The translations under genes were made by a program, and so were the position numbers. A DNA stretch of 64,000 nt from positions 395,398,283 to 395,462,282 of the forward strand of contig JAVHZZ010000001.1 in assembly GCA_036250195.1 (NCBI GenBank). The letters are read 5' to 3'. The stretch is from Mixophyes australis (Eukaryota > Chordata > Amphibia > Anura > Limnodynastidae). This document shows, one piece after another, positions 46,891 through 57,690 of the stretch. Position 1 is the stretch's first letter, and every line of letters begins with the position of its first letter. The notes beneath the pieces were generated by a model, which was given only the letters and a program-made list of their open reading frames with translations, did not search any database and was not told the origin of the DNA.

Positions 46891-49120
46891 GGTAGGTTTT
46901 TAACTGGTATTTTGGCTCTCTATAGAAACCCTTCTGCTACGGTTTCGGCCAATGGCCTTACCTCTAAACCATTTACAATTTCTAATTGCACTCGCCAGGG
47001 TTGCCCCCTCTCCCCATTGATCTTCGCCCTTATAATCGAACCGTTGGCTGCCAGAATTCGCTGCAACCATTCCATTTCCGGTATAAAAGTTGGTTCTACG
47101 GAAAGCAAAATTGCTTTGTATGCAGATGATTTTCTCATTAGCATGTCTAACCCCATTACCTCTCTTCCCCCCCTCCTTTTGGAATTAGATACTTATGGGC
47201 ACTTCTCGGGCTATAAAATTAACCCTGCCAAAACTGAAACTTTGGATTTCTATATCTCTAAAACAGATAAGGCAATTCTAGATCAATCATTCCCCTTTAC
47301 CTGGCATCGCCATAAAATAAAATACTTGGGGATCTTTCTCACCAAGAACCTCTCCCATCTATTCCAAGCCAACTTGGAATAAATTTAGAAAGATTTCAAT
47401 ACCTGGTCCCTCCAATTTATTTCCTGGATAGGTCGTATAAACTCTGTTAAAATTAATATCCTTCCCAGGTTGTTATACCTTTTCCAAACCTTACCTATCC
47501 GAATTCCCCCCTATGTATTCAAATTCCTTCAATTTGAGTCTTCTAAATTTATTTGGGCAGGTAGACGCCCACGAGTACGACTCAGGGTCCTGCAGAGGTC
47601 CTCTCGGGGTGGTGGACTGGGAATACCTAATTTTAAAAAATATTACCTATGGGCCCAAATCGCTCAGTGTGTCCTATGGAATGGTCCTGTTCTTGCTAGG
47701 GTCTGGGTGACATTAGAGGCGGAAAGTCTTGGGATGCTTACTCCTGCCTCCCTTCTGTGGATTCCAAGGGCGCGTCGTCCCAAAAAAGCTTTGTCCCACC
47801 CCATAATTTCCCACTCTCTGGCTATATGGGACTCATCCATTAGGCTCTATGGTCTCTCCCCGCACCCATCACCAATTATCCCCCTTTTTAATAACCCAGA
47901 TTTCCCTCCTGGTCTACACCATTCTGCATTCCTTCCGTGGCATTCCCGAGGGAAACGTTTCCGAAATGACATAACCCGCGATATAACATTTCCCCAATTT
48001 GCTGACATTCAAACTAAAATTGGCCTGCCCACACGGAGATTTTATCAATTCCTGCAAATTCGCAACTTTCATTCCTTCTCCAAACTACGCCTTATTTCTC
48101 GACATCTCACAACAATTGAAACATTGTGTCTGCGCCAGGCATCGACGTCAGGTCTTATTTCTAATATCTGCTCAGAACTTATTGTTCCCTCTACTCCCTC
48201 TCGAGACCCTCATGAGATGGCATGGGAACATGACTTGGGCTCTCCTCTTGATTATGAGGAGTGGTCGGAAATTCGGGACAATGCCGCCTCCAGCTCAATC
48301 TGCGTTCGAATAAAGGAAAATGTTTACAAACTCCTCTACCGTTGGTACGATGTTCCTACCCGATTACAAAAGATACTGCCCGATTCCTCTGACAGATGTT
48401 GGCGTCTATGCTCTGGCGCGGGCTCTTTATTACATATTTGGTGGGATTGCCCAAAACGGATTCCCTTCTGGCGCGAAATTAAAGCCTTGTTAGAAATGTT
48501 AATCCAAACCCCCTTACCCCTTGACCCTAAATTTTTCCTTCTACCCCTTGGGTTCCCCATGGCCACTAGACACCAAAATAAACTTGCTCGACACATTATT
48601 TCAGCGGCCACATGTCAAATCGCCATTGATTGGAAGCAGACTGCCCCCCCTTCTTTTTCCGCTATAACTAACAGGATTTGGCATACTTATAAGATGGAAT
48701 ACATGACTAGTATTATGCGAAACACGGCCAAATCCTTTAACAAGGTCTGGGATCCCTGGATGTCTCACTTTCAATACCGCTCTCCCTTTTCCTAATCATA
48801 TCCCCTACCCTTACGTATCCCCTTCCCCTCCCCTCTCATTGCCGCTGTTTCAAAAGTGATCCCTCATGCATCTCCCTTTCTTCCCCTTCTCCTGTCATCT
48901 TCTCATTTCTCTTCCTTCTCCTTCCTTTCTTCTCTTCTTTAAATATAAAAAATGCCGGTCTTTTTCTCACCAGATTTTGTGCTATTTTATCCCCGACACA
49001 TGGAATGTTCTACTTCATTATCCTATGTACTGATTATATTCTGTTTGATATAACATATATCCTTCTGCACTGTTAATTCTTTTTGACCGTTAATAAACAC
49101 TTGTTTAAAAAAAAAAAAAA
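46891..49120 (+). mobile_element. 5'-truncated L1/Tx1-type LINE with target-site duplication
   Basis: The element starts abruptly within the RT and ends with 'taataaacacttgtttaaaa' and a poly-A run. The flanks AAAAAGCACTTCTG at 46877-46890 and the same phrase ending at 49131 are a 14-bp target-site duplication, partly merged with the poly-A. Length about 2.2 kb against about 6 kb for full L1/Tx1 elements. It inserted shortly after the AAT tail of the previous LINE. This is the cleanest insertion structure in the window. Confidence 0.93.
46912..48795 (+). pseudogene. L1/Tx1-type reverse-transcriptase fragment
   Basis: The first segment carries NCTRQGCPLSPLIFALIIEP (RT motif B region), ALYADDFLISMSNP (catalytic YADD), YKINPAKTETLDF and IKYLGIFLTKNL, and is stopped at 47382. 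A second long open segment, 47470-48795 (441 codons), has LPRLLYLFQTLPIRIPPYVF, SKFIWAGRRPRVRLRVLQ, GGGLGIPNFKKYYLWAQI and the C-terminal Cys-His cluster CWRLCSGAGSLLHIWWDCP. QGCPLSP and the WW-C zinc-like end are typical of the L1/Tx1 clade, unlike the L2/CR1 copies nearby. Two stops separate the segments near 47382-47400. Confidence 0.88.
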
Positions 49121-49208
49121 AAGCACTTCTGTATTGTAGTAAACAATCAAGCCATATTGCAGTTTGTGAAGAAAGTTTGTATTTCTTTAGATTACATACA
49201 TAAATTAC

Positions 49209-49389
49209 CTTGTAATCTTAACGTTCCAGCATCGCCACTACCATTTTCCACATCGCTGGAAGCGCTGCTAGCTTGAGGCTGCTTCCGCTCATTCTGAGGC
49301 TCCAAGATGTCTCGATATTTAGATACCATGAGCACCGAGATGAAGTAAACAACAGCCAGTGCTAGAAACTGAGCTTGTTTGCTATCATC
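49209..49389 (-). CDS. LRBA: LRBA coding exon 9 of 13
   Basis: A 181-bp exon encoding [20 protein letters not shown] and [19 protein letters not shown], followed by a Ser- and Asp-rich linker ending LRLQ. The hydrophobic [14 protein letters not shown] segment is a conserved LRBA/NBEA feature that resembles a membrane segment but is generally treated as part of a helical fold. Acceptor TATGTAG/GAT, donor G/GTAATT. It ends with one base of an Asp codon. Confidence 0.95.
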
Positions 49390-50678
49390 CTACATAATGA
49401 AAATAGGAAGCAATGTAATAAACGCACAGACTGCCTTTCAAATGTAGAAGTTTACAAAAACATTTATGCCAAGTTTACAAAAACTTGAATTCAGATATAT
49501 TGTGAACTTATCATGTACTGCATATGTTAACATTTATTTATCCACAACAGAATTTCAGTTTGCACATACAAGCGATTTAAAAATAGCAATAAACAAAACA
49601 AGGTGTTAAACTGAGAGAGACATGACTCCGTACTAGGTCTATTGAAGAAACAGAAAACATTGCAATTTACTGCTCTAAACTGACATATTAAGGACAATAG
49701 GCAGACATTACATGTTAATGAAAAAAACACTTTTCCTGCCAAGTGAAAAATAGCACTCTTTTGTGGTTAAAAACACAGTCTACTACATTTCCACGATAAT
49801 TTACCCATAAAGTGGCACTGCCACAGGGATCCAGAATAAAAGCTTAAACCCTGGTCAGCTAATAAGGTCATGCCTACTTAAAAAGTAGGTGAAGCCCCTT
49901 CCACCAACTAGTATAACTGCACCAGTGCCATCCCTGAAACCTGTGTGATTTGGGAGATAGTCACCCATGCCAGCACCTGCAAAGCTGCTTCTGCAGACAT
50001 GAAAGCTCTCAGAAGCTCTACCAGGTTGTCAGACAGCAGCTCATCTGAGAAGCCATGTCAGCTATTGGTGGCTCAGGATGATGGCATTAATAAGAGTGCG
50101 AGTGTGAGGATTACAACTTCTAACATCCTCAAGTCAGCCATGTCAGAATGGGCTATATATTAGCGACAAAGTCAGCATGTTCAAAGGGAATGGGCACATT
50201 CATGTAAATGGGTAGAGGAAGCAGAAGAACATTAGCATATCCCATCCACACATGCAAGTGTCTTCTGCTGGCAAGGGAAGAACAAATTCAACCACGTGAC
50301 CAGTTGCACATTTGAAGTGCCTATTGCTGCAAGGGGAAAATAAAACAAAACAACACGCATTAAGGCTACATAACTACTGACATTTGAGATCGATATTATT
50401 GCATAGTCTCCAGTGCACGGAAAGGGAACGAGTAGCATTCTGATAAAGGTGTTCCGATAAATGGAATGCAAGTAACAAAAGCCAATGGGTTTGGTAAAAC
50501 TAGGATCGATGAGTTTTAGTATTGCATATTAAAAATACATCTAAAAACACGCAAGTCAAACACCAGTTGATATAGGGACTAATACTTCCTGAGCTAATCA
50601 GTAAAATAAGCACAACATTATACTCTGAGAAACAAATTCACATTTAATGCTGCAATAAGGTATTGATCTGCCGCTCAC
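49390..50678. other. LRBA intron, no recognised content
   Basis: AT-rich; no repeat or RNA recognised. Confidence 0.55.
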
Positions 50679-50786
50679 CACATCTCTGAAGACTACAGCT
50701 CGTAAGCGGTTTATATCCATGTCTTGCAGAAGCCTATCAAGGTCTCGGATAGGAAAAATTCCTGCTGTCGCAATGTCAATTGGGTT
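50679..50786 (-). CDS. LRBA: LRBA coding exon 8 of 13
   Basis: A 108-bp exon (36 codons, phase 0 to 0) encoding NPIDIATAGIFPIRDLDRLL followed by QDMDINRLRAVVFRDV. The DLDRLLQDMDINRLRAVVFRD block is almost invariant in the family. Acceptor TTATTCAG/AAC, donor GTG/GTGAGC. Because both ends are in phase 0, the exon could be skipped without breaking the frame, though nothing in the sequence shows that it is. Confidence 0.95.
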
Positions 50787-52035
50787 CTGAATAAATACCA
50801 GAAAGAAAGAAAAATTACACAAGTGAGTTTTTTTTGTTTTTTTTTACTAGAATACCATTAGTCACCTGAAGTTTAAATGAACAACATCTATCCCTAAGCA
50901 TAGTGCTGATGAGCGCAGTCTATTTGGTACCTGTCCACACAAGTAATATTAATGTATTTTATTTATAAACTAGTATTTATTCAGATCTAAAATTGTTAGA
51001 TATGGATTAGACTACTTCATTTGCCCCTTTTGACTAACAAAATCGATGCCATTCCAGTGAGGTCATGTGAGAGCATAGGTCCAATTTATACAGGTTACAT
51101 CACAAGTAGGACGGACAAACTGGCAAATGCAAACTGATTGCAGTGCATTTGGTAACCACTGTTATAAATACAATATAAAACTGCTTTCCAATTTTAATAG
51201 GAGGAGGAAATGGACCTGATGTGGCCTACCTGTCTATAATTGATCTAAATTGGTATTAGTCTAGCAACAAACTCCGGCACTATTTTTTAAGCAGCAGTGA
51301 TGTGGTACATATTACATTTTCTCCCCTTTGTATTGGTCTGATGGAAAAGTTAAAGACCACTGTAAATTAAAAATGTAACTGACTCCACCTGCAGAGCTTG
51401 TTGTGACCTTTTTGTAAGCCACTTCTGTTTTCCCATTATTGCTTTATTCACTTACAAAGACTTTTCAAAATCAAAATATATAACAGAATTGGATGTCACG
51501 GAAGTGTCAACACGACTTTTAAGAATTTGCATGTTCTAGTATATTATAAATTGAGGTAGAGCAGTAAACAACGGCAATTCATACAGTAAAATATATTTTA
51601 TTTATTAAACAAATAAACCACTCTAATATTGGCACAGATTTCACAATGACGTAATCCAACTGGAGAACATTTCTACATAATCCTCATCCAAAAACACCAT
51701 CAGTGAAGTGTGAATACCATTCTCTCACACTCCCATACTCACAGTGATCATTTAGCGGCAACAGAGGACAGTTTTATTTCATGATACTTGCAGGTAATAG
51801 GTAAAATTAATAAAAATGAGAAAACACAAAACAGATTTACACTGCAAAACCTGCCGATTTTATATAATCATTAGTCTACCATGATCCAGTGTTGTGGAGC
51901 AGTACACACAGAACAGGTTTTCTATACAGCCATGCAAGGTTCTGTGATCAATGAAAGCTCAGAGTACACAGTCCTTTTTGTTAGAAGCTTAATGAGAAAC
52001 ACAGTTTTACAGCGAGCTCTACACACACATATTAC
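50787..52035. other. LRBA intron, no recognised content
   Basis: AT-rich; no repeat or RNA recognised. Confidence 0.55.
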
Positions 52036-52151
52036 CTTTGCTGTGCTCACCAGGCCATGAATTGCCTTCTGGTTTTTCATATTTTCTCCTGTGGATTTTA
52101 ATTGCAAGTGCTGCTGACACTCTAGACAATTCCTAACAGCAACCGCACAGA
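52036..52151 (-). CDS. LRBA: LRBA coding exon 7 of 13
   Basis: A 116-bp exon encoding CAVAVRNCLECQQHLQLK and ending HGLVSTAK. It completes the split Val codon, giving C-L-R-L-V-C-A-V-A-V across the junction. Donor AAG/GTAATA. The acceptor CTTTCAG is preceded in the transcript by an uninterrupted run of 14 cytosines, which is unusual this close to a splice site (see findings). Confidence 0.94.
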
Positions 52152-52162
52152 CTGAAAGGAAA

Positions 52163-52176
52163 GGGGGGGGGGGGGG
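52163..52176 (-). repeat. C14 tract in the polypyrimidine tract of LRBA exon 7
   Basis: Fourteen G on the plus strand, therefore fourteen C in the transcript, beginning 12 nt upstream of the exon 7 start and followed by TTTCCTTTCAG. Confidence 0.95.
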
Positions 52177-52993
52177 AAACAAACAGGCATTTAGGTATTT
52201 TTACCAATTACAAACAACATTCAATAAAATCAAGACAACACCCAACTCAGAATCAAGTTACTGGAGTGTTCACTTTCCGACATAACATCTGATCTCTTAC
52301 CTTACATATAAATTGGCAGATACTGCTTCCAGAAAATCTAGAACCCATATACATCCCAGCTCTCTGGCCAGCTTTGGAGGAAGCGGACCCAGAGAGCATG
52401 CTGTATACAGAGCAGACTGCACAAAAGCATTATGCAGAAAAATAATAAAATGACAAAATCTAAACATAACGTGCAATTATGTATCAAAAACTTTGCAAGG
52501 AAGCTAAATCACAAGCAAATGAGGATGTAAGGAAATGTAGCAGCTCCTATCTGTTTTCATGCTAAATCCATATATTCTGAACACTACTGCCACTTGTATG
52601 TGTGTTTGTGCTTGCACGCTGTACAGGATGCATCTTGAATTTCTAGGGAGAGTTCACTGAAAAGGTATATACTGGCGATCACTGGAGGGCAATAAATGAT
52701 AAAAGCCCGTACACTGTATTATTTATTCTATAGTAATGTTGTCTCAAAGATCCCTTACTAAATAAAACAGGTCTGAAATGCTTAATATCAAATCATAGTA
52801 CCAACAAAAAGCAAAACACTTTTATGGACATTTTACCACTAGGAACACTGTCTGTAGAGATCTCATATTACCTTAGCTGATTGAGAAGAATGGTAGTATT
52901 GCAATAACCACATTGATGTAAAAATGGCAATATAACAAAATCAGAGGAATAAGGTAGCACAAAATTAATCTGGTAGATTCAAGGCCAGCTCAC
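52177..52993. other. LRBA intron, no recognised content
   Basis: Ordinary AT-rich intron sequence. Confidence 0.55.
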
Positions 52994-53174
52994 CTAATCG
53001 AAGACACTGCCGCAAAACTCCCCCAGATGACATGTTCTTTTCAGCCTCTATGTCTGCAAAGCCCAAGGAACTCGCAAAAATGAGGACATCCACCAGGCCA
53101 ATTGCTCTTTGCAGGAATGTAATAGATGCCTCTATAGATAAGCCTTGGGTTGGTTCAATATTCTCCAATTCATG
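52994..53174 (-). CDS. LRBA: LRBA coding exon 6 of 13
   Basis: A 181-bp exon encoding [36 protein letters not shown] and [11 protein letters not shown]. The acceptor TTTCAG/CATG has a good pyrimidine tract, and the donor is G/GTGAGC. It ends with one base (G) of a Val codon. The amphipathic stretch from DVLIFAS onward lies in the part of LRBA/NBEA discussed as A-kinase-anchor-like, but I cannot demonstrate PKA binding from sequence. Confidence 0.95.
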
Positions 53175-55043
53175 CTGAAAGAAGAACAGATTCCAAATGG
53201 TTTATGCAGGTTAAGATGTTTATTTGGACCAGAGGCCATAGTGTACTTCAGAACAGAAACGTTTTATGGTAGAAGTAACAGACAAAAGAGCTGTGGGCAT
53301 TGCAAAAGTATAATGCAAAAAACAGTCTATACATATTTATGAATCTCAGGCATTAACGAAGCAAAACACGCCAGCATGTACCAATATGCTGGACTGATGT
53401 GGCTGCATGCGATTATGGCTAGCAAGACTGCAAGAAGAGTCCTTGAAATAGAGGTGATTGTTGGAGCTCATTTCACAAAGCTTCAGTGACCAAGACAGCT
53501 CAACCTGCTAATGTTTTACAAGCCACCATCTACATCACATTTTGCCAGCATGGTTTGGGTGCAGCCATGCCTTTAGAAGGCAAGGTGAATGATAATCACT
53601 ACTTTATATTTCAAAATCATCTCACACACACTAATGTGTAAATATTAGTTTGTACAGTATGAAGGTATTCATATTCATGTGCTTAATAAGCTGCCATCCT
53701 CACCGTAGCTGACGTCGCTGCAGAAAGTAGTGGTAGTATACCACCACAAGCCATTATCATGTTGTCAGTAATTTGAGAGATGAGGTGGATTGTATTGTGC
53801 ACAAAAATTACATTATCACTGCTGTTCACAAAGTCCATTATAGTCTTTGTAGAGTGGCTACAACAGAAAGAAATACAAGAAAGACAATTAAATATGCATA
53901 GTAAAGTTATGCTTCATAAGAATTACCTACTCTGGAGAGGACATTAAAACGGCTAGTGACAAACATCCTAACAGTACACTAGTGTTAGTAAGTGAGCCAT
54001 GGGCATAAGGTAGAGAGACACGGTTATATTACATTAAACTATATATACAGTATATTGTATAGCAGTGTTAGGCATTTGTTTTACCATAGCTTTTAGAGGG
54101 AACAGAGATTAGGGAATGTGGATACCAGAAGCTAAGTTTGCTTGTTGGTTTTCTAATAACTAGAGATCTATGCCATATTTAAAACTTTGCATTATAATTC
54201 TCAGGAAGAAAAAGGATGATAAAGAGAAATGTGTAGACATTAAGAATTTACCTAAATACAGGTTCCATCCTAAAGGTTACAAGACGTCTCAGGTGGGATG
54301 AATAAAAGATGAAGACGTGTTGGGATTTTACATGTAACCAATAAGAATGGTTTATACTACTGTCTAAAGACATTTACTCAGTCAGCAGTCCTACTGTGAG
54401 CAGTCACTTTCTGACATTGACAGGGATCACCATTCTCAAAGACTCTATTGTACGTCATTTTTATGATCTTTTTCTTTTGAATAAACATTTTTTTATTAAA
54501 AAATAAAAAATCACCTATCTTTGTCATACTCCTAGAGAAGCTCTCATATGTTTATTTGAACAACTTCCAACAAAACGTACAAAGAGGACATATATGCACA
54601 TTAAGGTCATTACTTTTATTATTTGTTTTTAAAAGCACTGTATGTATGGCAGGATCTATGCAATTAAACAAGTGGACGTATATCTAGTGGAAGGGAACAG
54701 TTTGCATGTCACCTCCCACGATCTAAAGCAATGTATAAGTCCTCAGCTTCTGTGAGCAAGTACTATATGGTACAATATGTATACATTCAGCTTAAATAAA
54801 GATGCTACTATAAGCTACCTGCTGAGAGGGGCTTGTGGATCCTGTCACCCCTCCTCAACCAGAACATTAATAGTTGCTTTATATAAAACTGAACTGTTCG
54901 AGCTTCAGATCATTTAATCATTTTATATTTCCCCAAAGGTAAGGCTTCACAAAAGATGTACAAGGTTTCACATTATTTCAGGTCTCAGCAACACACTGAC
55001 AGAGAAATTATTTGTCGTTTTAAACTGATGGTAGAAAACTAAC
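53175..55043. other. LRBA introns flanking exon 5, no recognised content
   Basis: Apart from exon 5 (53704-53857), nothing coding. 'gaataaacatttttttatta' followed by A-rich sequence at 54478-54510 could be the poly-A end of a small retroposon, but no duplication was found. Confidence 0.4.
53704..53857 (-). CDS. LRBA: LRBA coding exon 5 of 13
   Basis: A 154-bp exon encoding [20 protein letters not shown] and [16 protein letters not shown]. Acceptor TTGTAG/CCAC and donor ACG/GTGAGG both fit consensus. The first base completes the split Ser codon, and the exon ends in phase 0. The segment continues the conserved helical central domain shared with neurobeachin. Confidence 0.95.
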
Positions 55044-55219
55044 CTTCGCCACATTTGGATATCTGTTTCAATGGAAAATAAAAGGTCTGTGAGCAGCCGC
55101 TGATGCATCATTGACCATTTAAACTCAGGGATACGAAACATTGTAGAGCGTGAATCTCTTCTCTGTCCATCGGATGGAGTCACTCGTTCTCCTTCATGTG
55201 CAGCCGGCTGCTTTACAGG
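55044..55219 (-). CDS. LRBA: LRBA coding exon 4 of 13
   Basis: A 176-bp exon encoding [19 protein letters not shown] and [20 protein letters not shown]. The hallmark block after the variable region is nearly unchanged from mammals. The acceptor is GAATAG/CCTG with a weak pyrimidine tract; the donor is AAG/GTTAGT. It ends with AG of a Ser codon finished by the next exon, restoring W-R-S-H-S-T across the junction. Confidence 0.95.
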
Positions 55220-55824
55220 CTATTCACAAGCAAACATAGGAATAAAGTAAACATAATGCTACATGCAATGGATTGAAGAGAAGGCCAATCCCACATCTAT
55301 AACGGCGTCCATGGAAAGAAAAAGCTGCTACAAGTTTGTTTCTCAGTTTTTAGAACTCAGATTTTTAAGCAAAAAAATATATTACTTAAATCCAGCTTAT
55401 TTTACAATCATTTTTACAATAAAAATATTTAAATGCGCCATCTAATCTATTTAGAGAAGCATTACATAAGCAATTAGAAGTTTCCATTTAATTCAAATCA
55501 AAGGTTCTTCTCAGTGCATTCAGACAGTATAAAACTAAAAATCAAAAGTATCTACTTTTTCTAATGCAGTTTTATGTTCATCTGTGTTGCATTCATGCAT
55601 TAAGCAGGACTTCATTCAATTGAAAATAAATTCATGTGCACTGAGCTGGACTCTTATCAAACGAAGTAAAGTCCTGCGCAATGCACGAAGACCACATGTC
55701 CTTGCAAACGTCCAGCTCAAATGGACAACACTGACCTGAAAAAGGACTGTAATAGGCACTAGCACTCTCTTGAAACTTGCCTAAAAATGATGACTGTAGT
55801 AAATAAAAATACATGTCTAAATAC
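55220..55824. other. LRBA intron, no recognised content
   Basis: AT-rich intron between exons 3 and 4; no feature. Confidence 0.6.
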
Positions 55825-56799
55825 CTCAGGTACAGTTCTTGGAGATGGGTCCTGCTCACTGCTGGCACTGGCTTTTAGTTCTAAGTTCTCAGTATCAGAA
55901 GCAATGCTTGACACATCAAGTTTAGCAATTTTCTTATCAGAGTTCTGAACATCTGAGGTGCTGGTGTTTAGATCTCCTGTGTCAACTGAATTAGGTATAA
56001 CAGTAGAAGCCATGCCCTTGTCTACAGTTACTGCACAAGCGTCCACATTTTCCTGGGAGACAGGTGTCGTCTCTGTGACTTGAGTGACAGTCTCATCTTT
56101 AGGAGTTGTCTCTGTTGATAGACTGTTAGGATGTACATCTGAGGTATCAACAGCTTCTGTACACCACAATTGTGTGCTCACTGCCTCATTGTTACTTTCT
56201 GTGGGGCTTTCCTTCTTCTGTAATTCCAAATTCTCACTCTCTTTTGAAAGCTCAGTCTCCGTTGCCAAGTCTTGACTGTCTACCGCAGTAAAGTCCCCAT
56301 TTGCTTGGCCTTCCACCACATCCTGGTTCTCTGCGACTCTACTTGGAGAGTCAACACATTCAAGTACATTACAATTAGCACCTAGAGTAGAGGTAGCTTC
56401 TACAGTCTGACTTTCAATGGAGGCTGTGTTTATAGTCTCTGGGGAACCCTTTGACTCACTTCCCGGGACCTCTGCATTAATTTCATTTTTATTATGTGAT
56501 ACTGCATCATTGGCGATATCTACTTCAGATTCTGTATTGCTATGCAGGTTTTCTAAGGTGAGAGAATGGCTCTCCTCGCCCATGTGCCTCTGTTCCATTT
56601 CTGTAGTTATAGCACGGTCTGGAGTCTCGGTATCTGATGGGGCTTCCGGCACTTCCAGAGGTGGTGTTTGAAACTGTCCGTTGCACCCAGAGACTGTGCG
56701 TATGGGACTTGAGGGTCCAGGGCCTATTTCTCCATCCACACGATCTTCATATTCCCTGAAGACCTGAGCCAAGCTTTCTTTGTGCATTTCAAAAGTGAC
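55825..56799 (-). CDS. LRBA: LRBA long variable exon (3 of 13)
   Basis: A 975-bp exon (325 codons, phase 0 at both ends) opening with VTFEMHKESLAQVFREYEDR. The remainder is rich in Ser, Thr, Glu and Asp with little hydrophobic content, so it looks disordered. It closes with KIAKLDVSSIASDTENLELK followed by PSPRTVPE. A single very long, fast-evolving exon at this position is characteristic of LRBA, and the conserved KIAKLDVS block near the end anchors it. Acceptor TTTCAG/GTC, donor GAG/GTATTT. The open frame continues past the donor into the intron, so the 3' end is set by the splice site and by the conserved next exon. No regulatory elements are evident inside it. Confidence 0.95.
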
Positions 56800-57090
56800 C
56801 TGAAAATGAATAAAAGCTATAATGAATATATGTTATTTTTCAGTTACATTTTTGTTCAAATAAGTGTCCTATAGTTCTGCATCTTATGATCCAAAACAAA
56901 CACTACTAAAGTAAATAATGTCTTTAGTGAAAAATATTTTTGGGCAACTCATTTTGCAACATCATATTTTTTAAACAGGAAAACAAAAATGCTCAAACTA
57001 GATAACATTTATCATAAAAAATAAAAAACCGTAATGAAAAGATTATAAAGATGACAATATGAAATGAGTCTTCATCGAAATATCATGCTC

Positions 57091-57690
57091 CTTTATTTAT
57101 ATAATTCCTGCATATTCCAAAGCGCTTTCCAGAATATACTTCACATCAGCCCCTGCCCCAGTGGAGCTTACAGTTTATATTTCCAACCATTAGCAACCAA
57201 TTAACCTTCCAGTACTGTATGTGTTTGGTCTGTGAGAGGAAACCCATGCAAACACGGCACAGATAGTAGCCTGGTCAGAAGTGAACACACAGTGGCCTAG
57301 TGGTTAGCACTTCTGCCTCACAGCACTGGGGTCATGAATTCAATTCCCAACCATGGCCCAATCTGTGTGGAGTTTCTATGTTCTCCCTGTGTTTGCGTGA
57401 GTTTCCTCCGGGTGCTCTGGTTTCCCCCCACACTCCAAAAACATACTTGTAGGTTAATTGGCTGCTATCAAAATTGACCCTAGTCTCTCCCTCTCCGTCT
57501 GTCTTTGTGTGAGTGTGTATCTATATTAAGGAATTTAGACTGTAAGCTCCAATGGGGCAGGGACTGATGTGAGCGAGTTCTCTGTACACCGCTGCAGAAT
57601 TAGTGGCGCTATATAAATAAATGGTGATGATGATGATGGTGCCAGTGCTGCGAGGTAGCACTACTAACCACTGCGCCACCGAGATGCCCA
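57091..57690 (-). mobile_element. SINE, minus strand, split by a younger SINE
   Basis: Left part 57091-57288 is the reverse complement of the tail half of the SINE described next ('tccccagtggagcttacag'-type sequence, 'accattagcaaccaattaac', 'gaggaaacccatgcaaac'). Right part 57639-57690 is the reverse complement of its tRNA-like head (...GGTGGCGCAGTGGTTAGTAG, continuing TGCTACCTCGCAGCACTGG). Together they form one element interrupted at 57289-57638. Confidence 0.75.
57291..57638 (+). mobile_element. tRNA-derived SINE with LINE-type 3' tail, plus strand
   Basis: The head AGTGGCCTAGTGGTTAGCAC resembles a tRNA A box, and 'catgaattcaattccca' a degenerate B box (GGTTCRANTCC type). The body contains 'gtttcctccgggtgctctgg' and 'aaaaacatacttgtaggtta'. 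The tail is 'agtggcgctatataaataaa' plus TGATGATGATG. The tail matches that of the LINE ending at 36482, implying use of that LINE's enzymes. It is little decayed. Confidence 0.8.

Noticed and set aside
57291..57345. tRNA gene
   Set aside because: A- and B-box-like sequences are degenerate and no cloverleaf forms; it is the head of a SINE.
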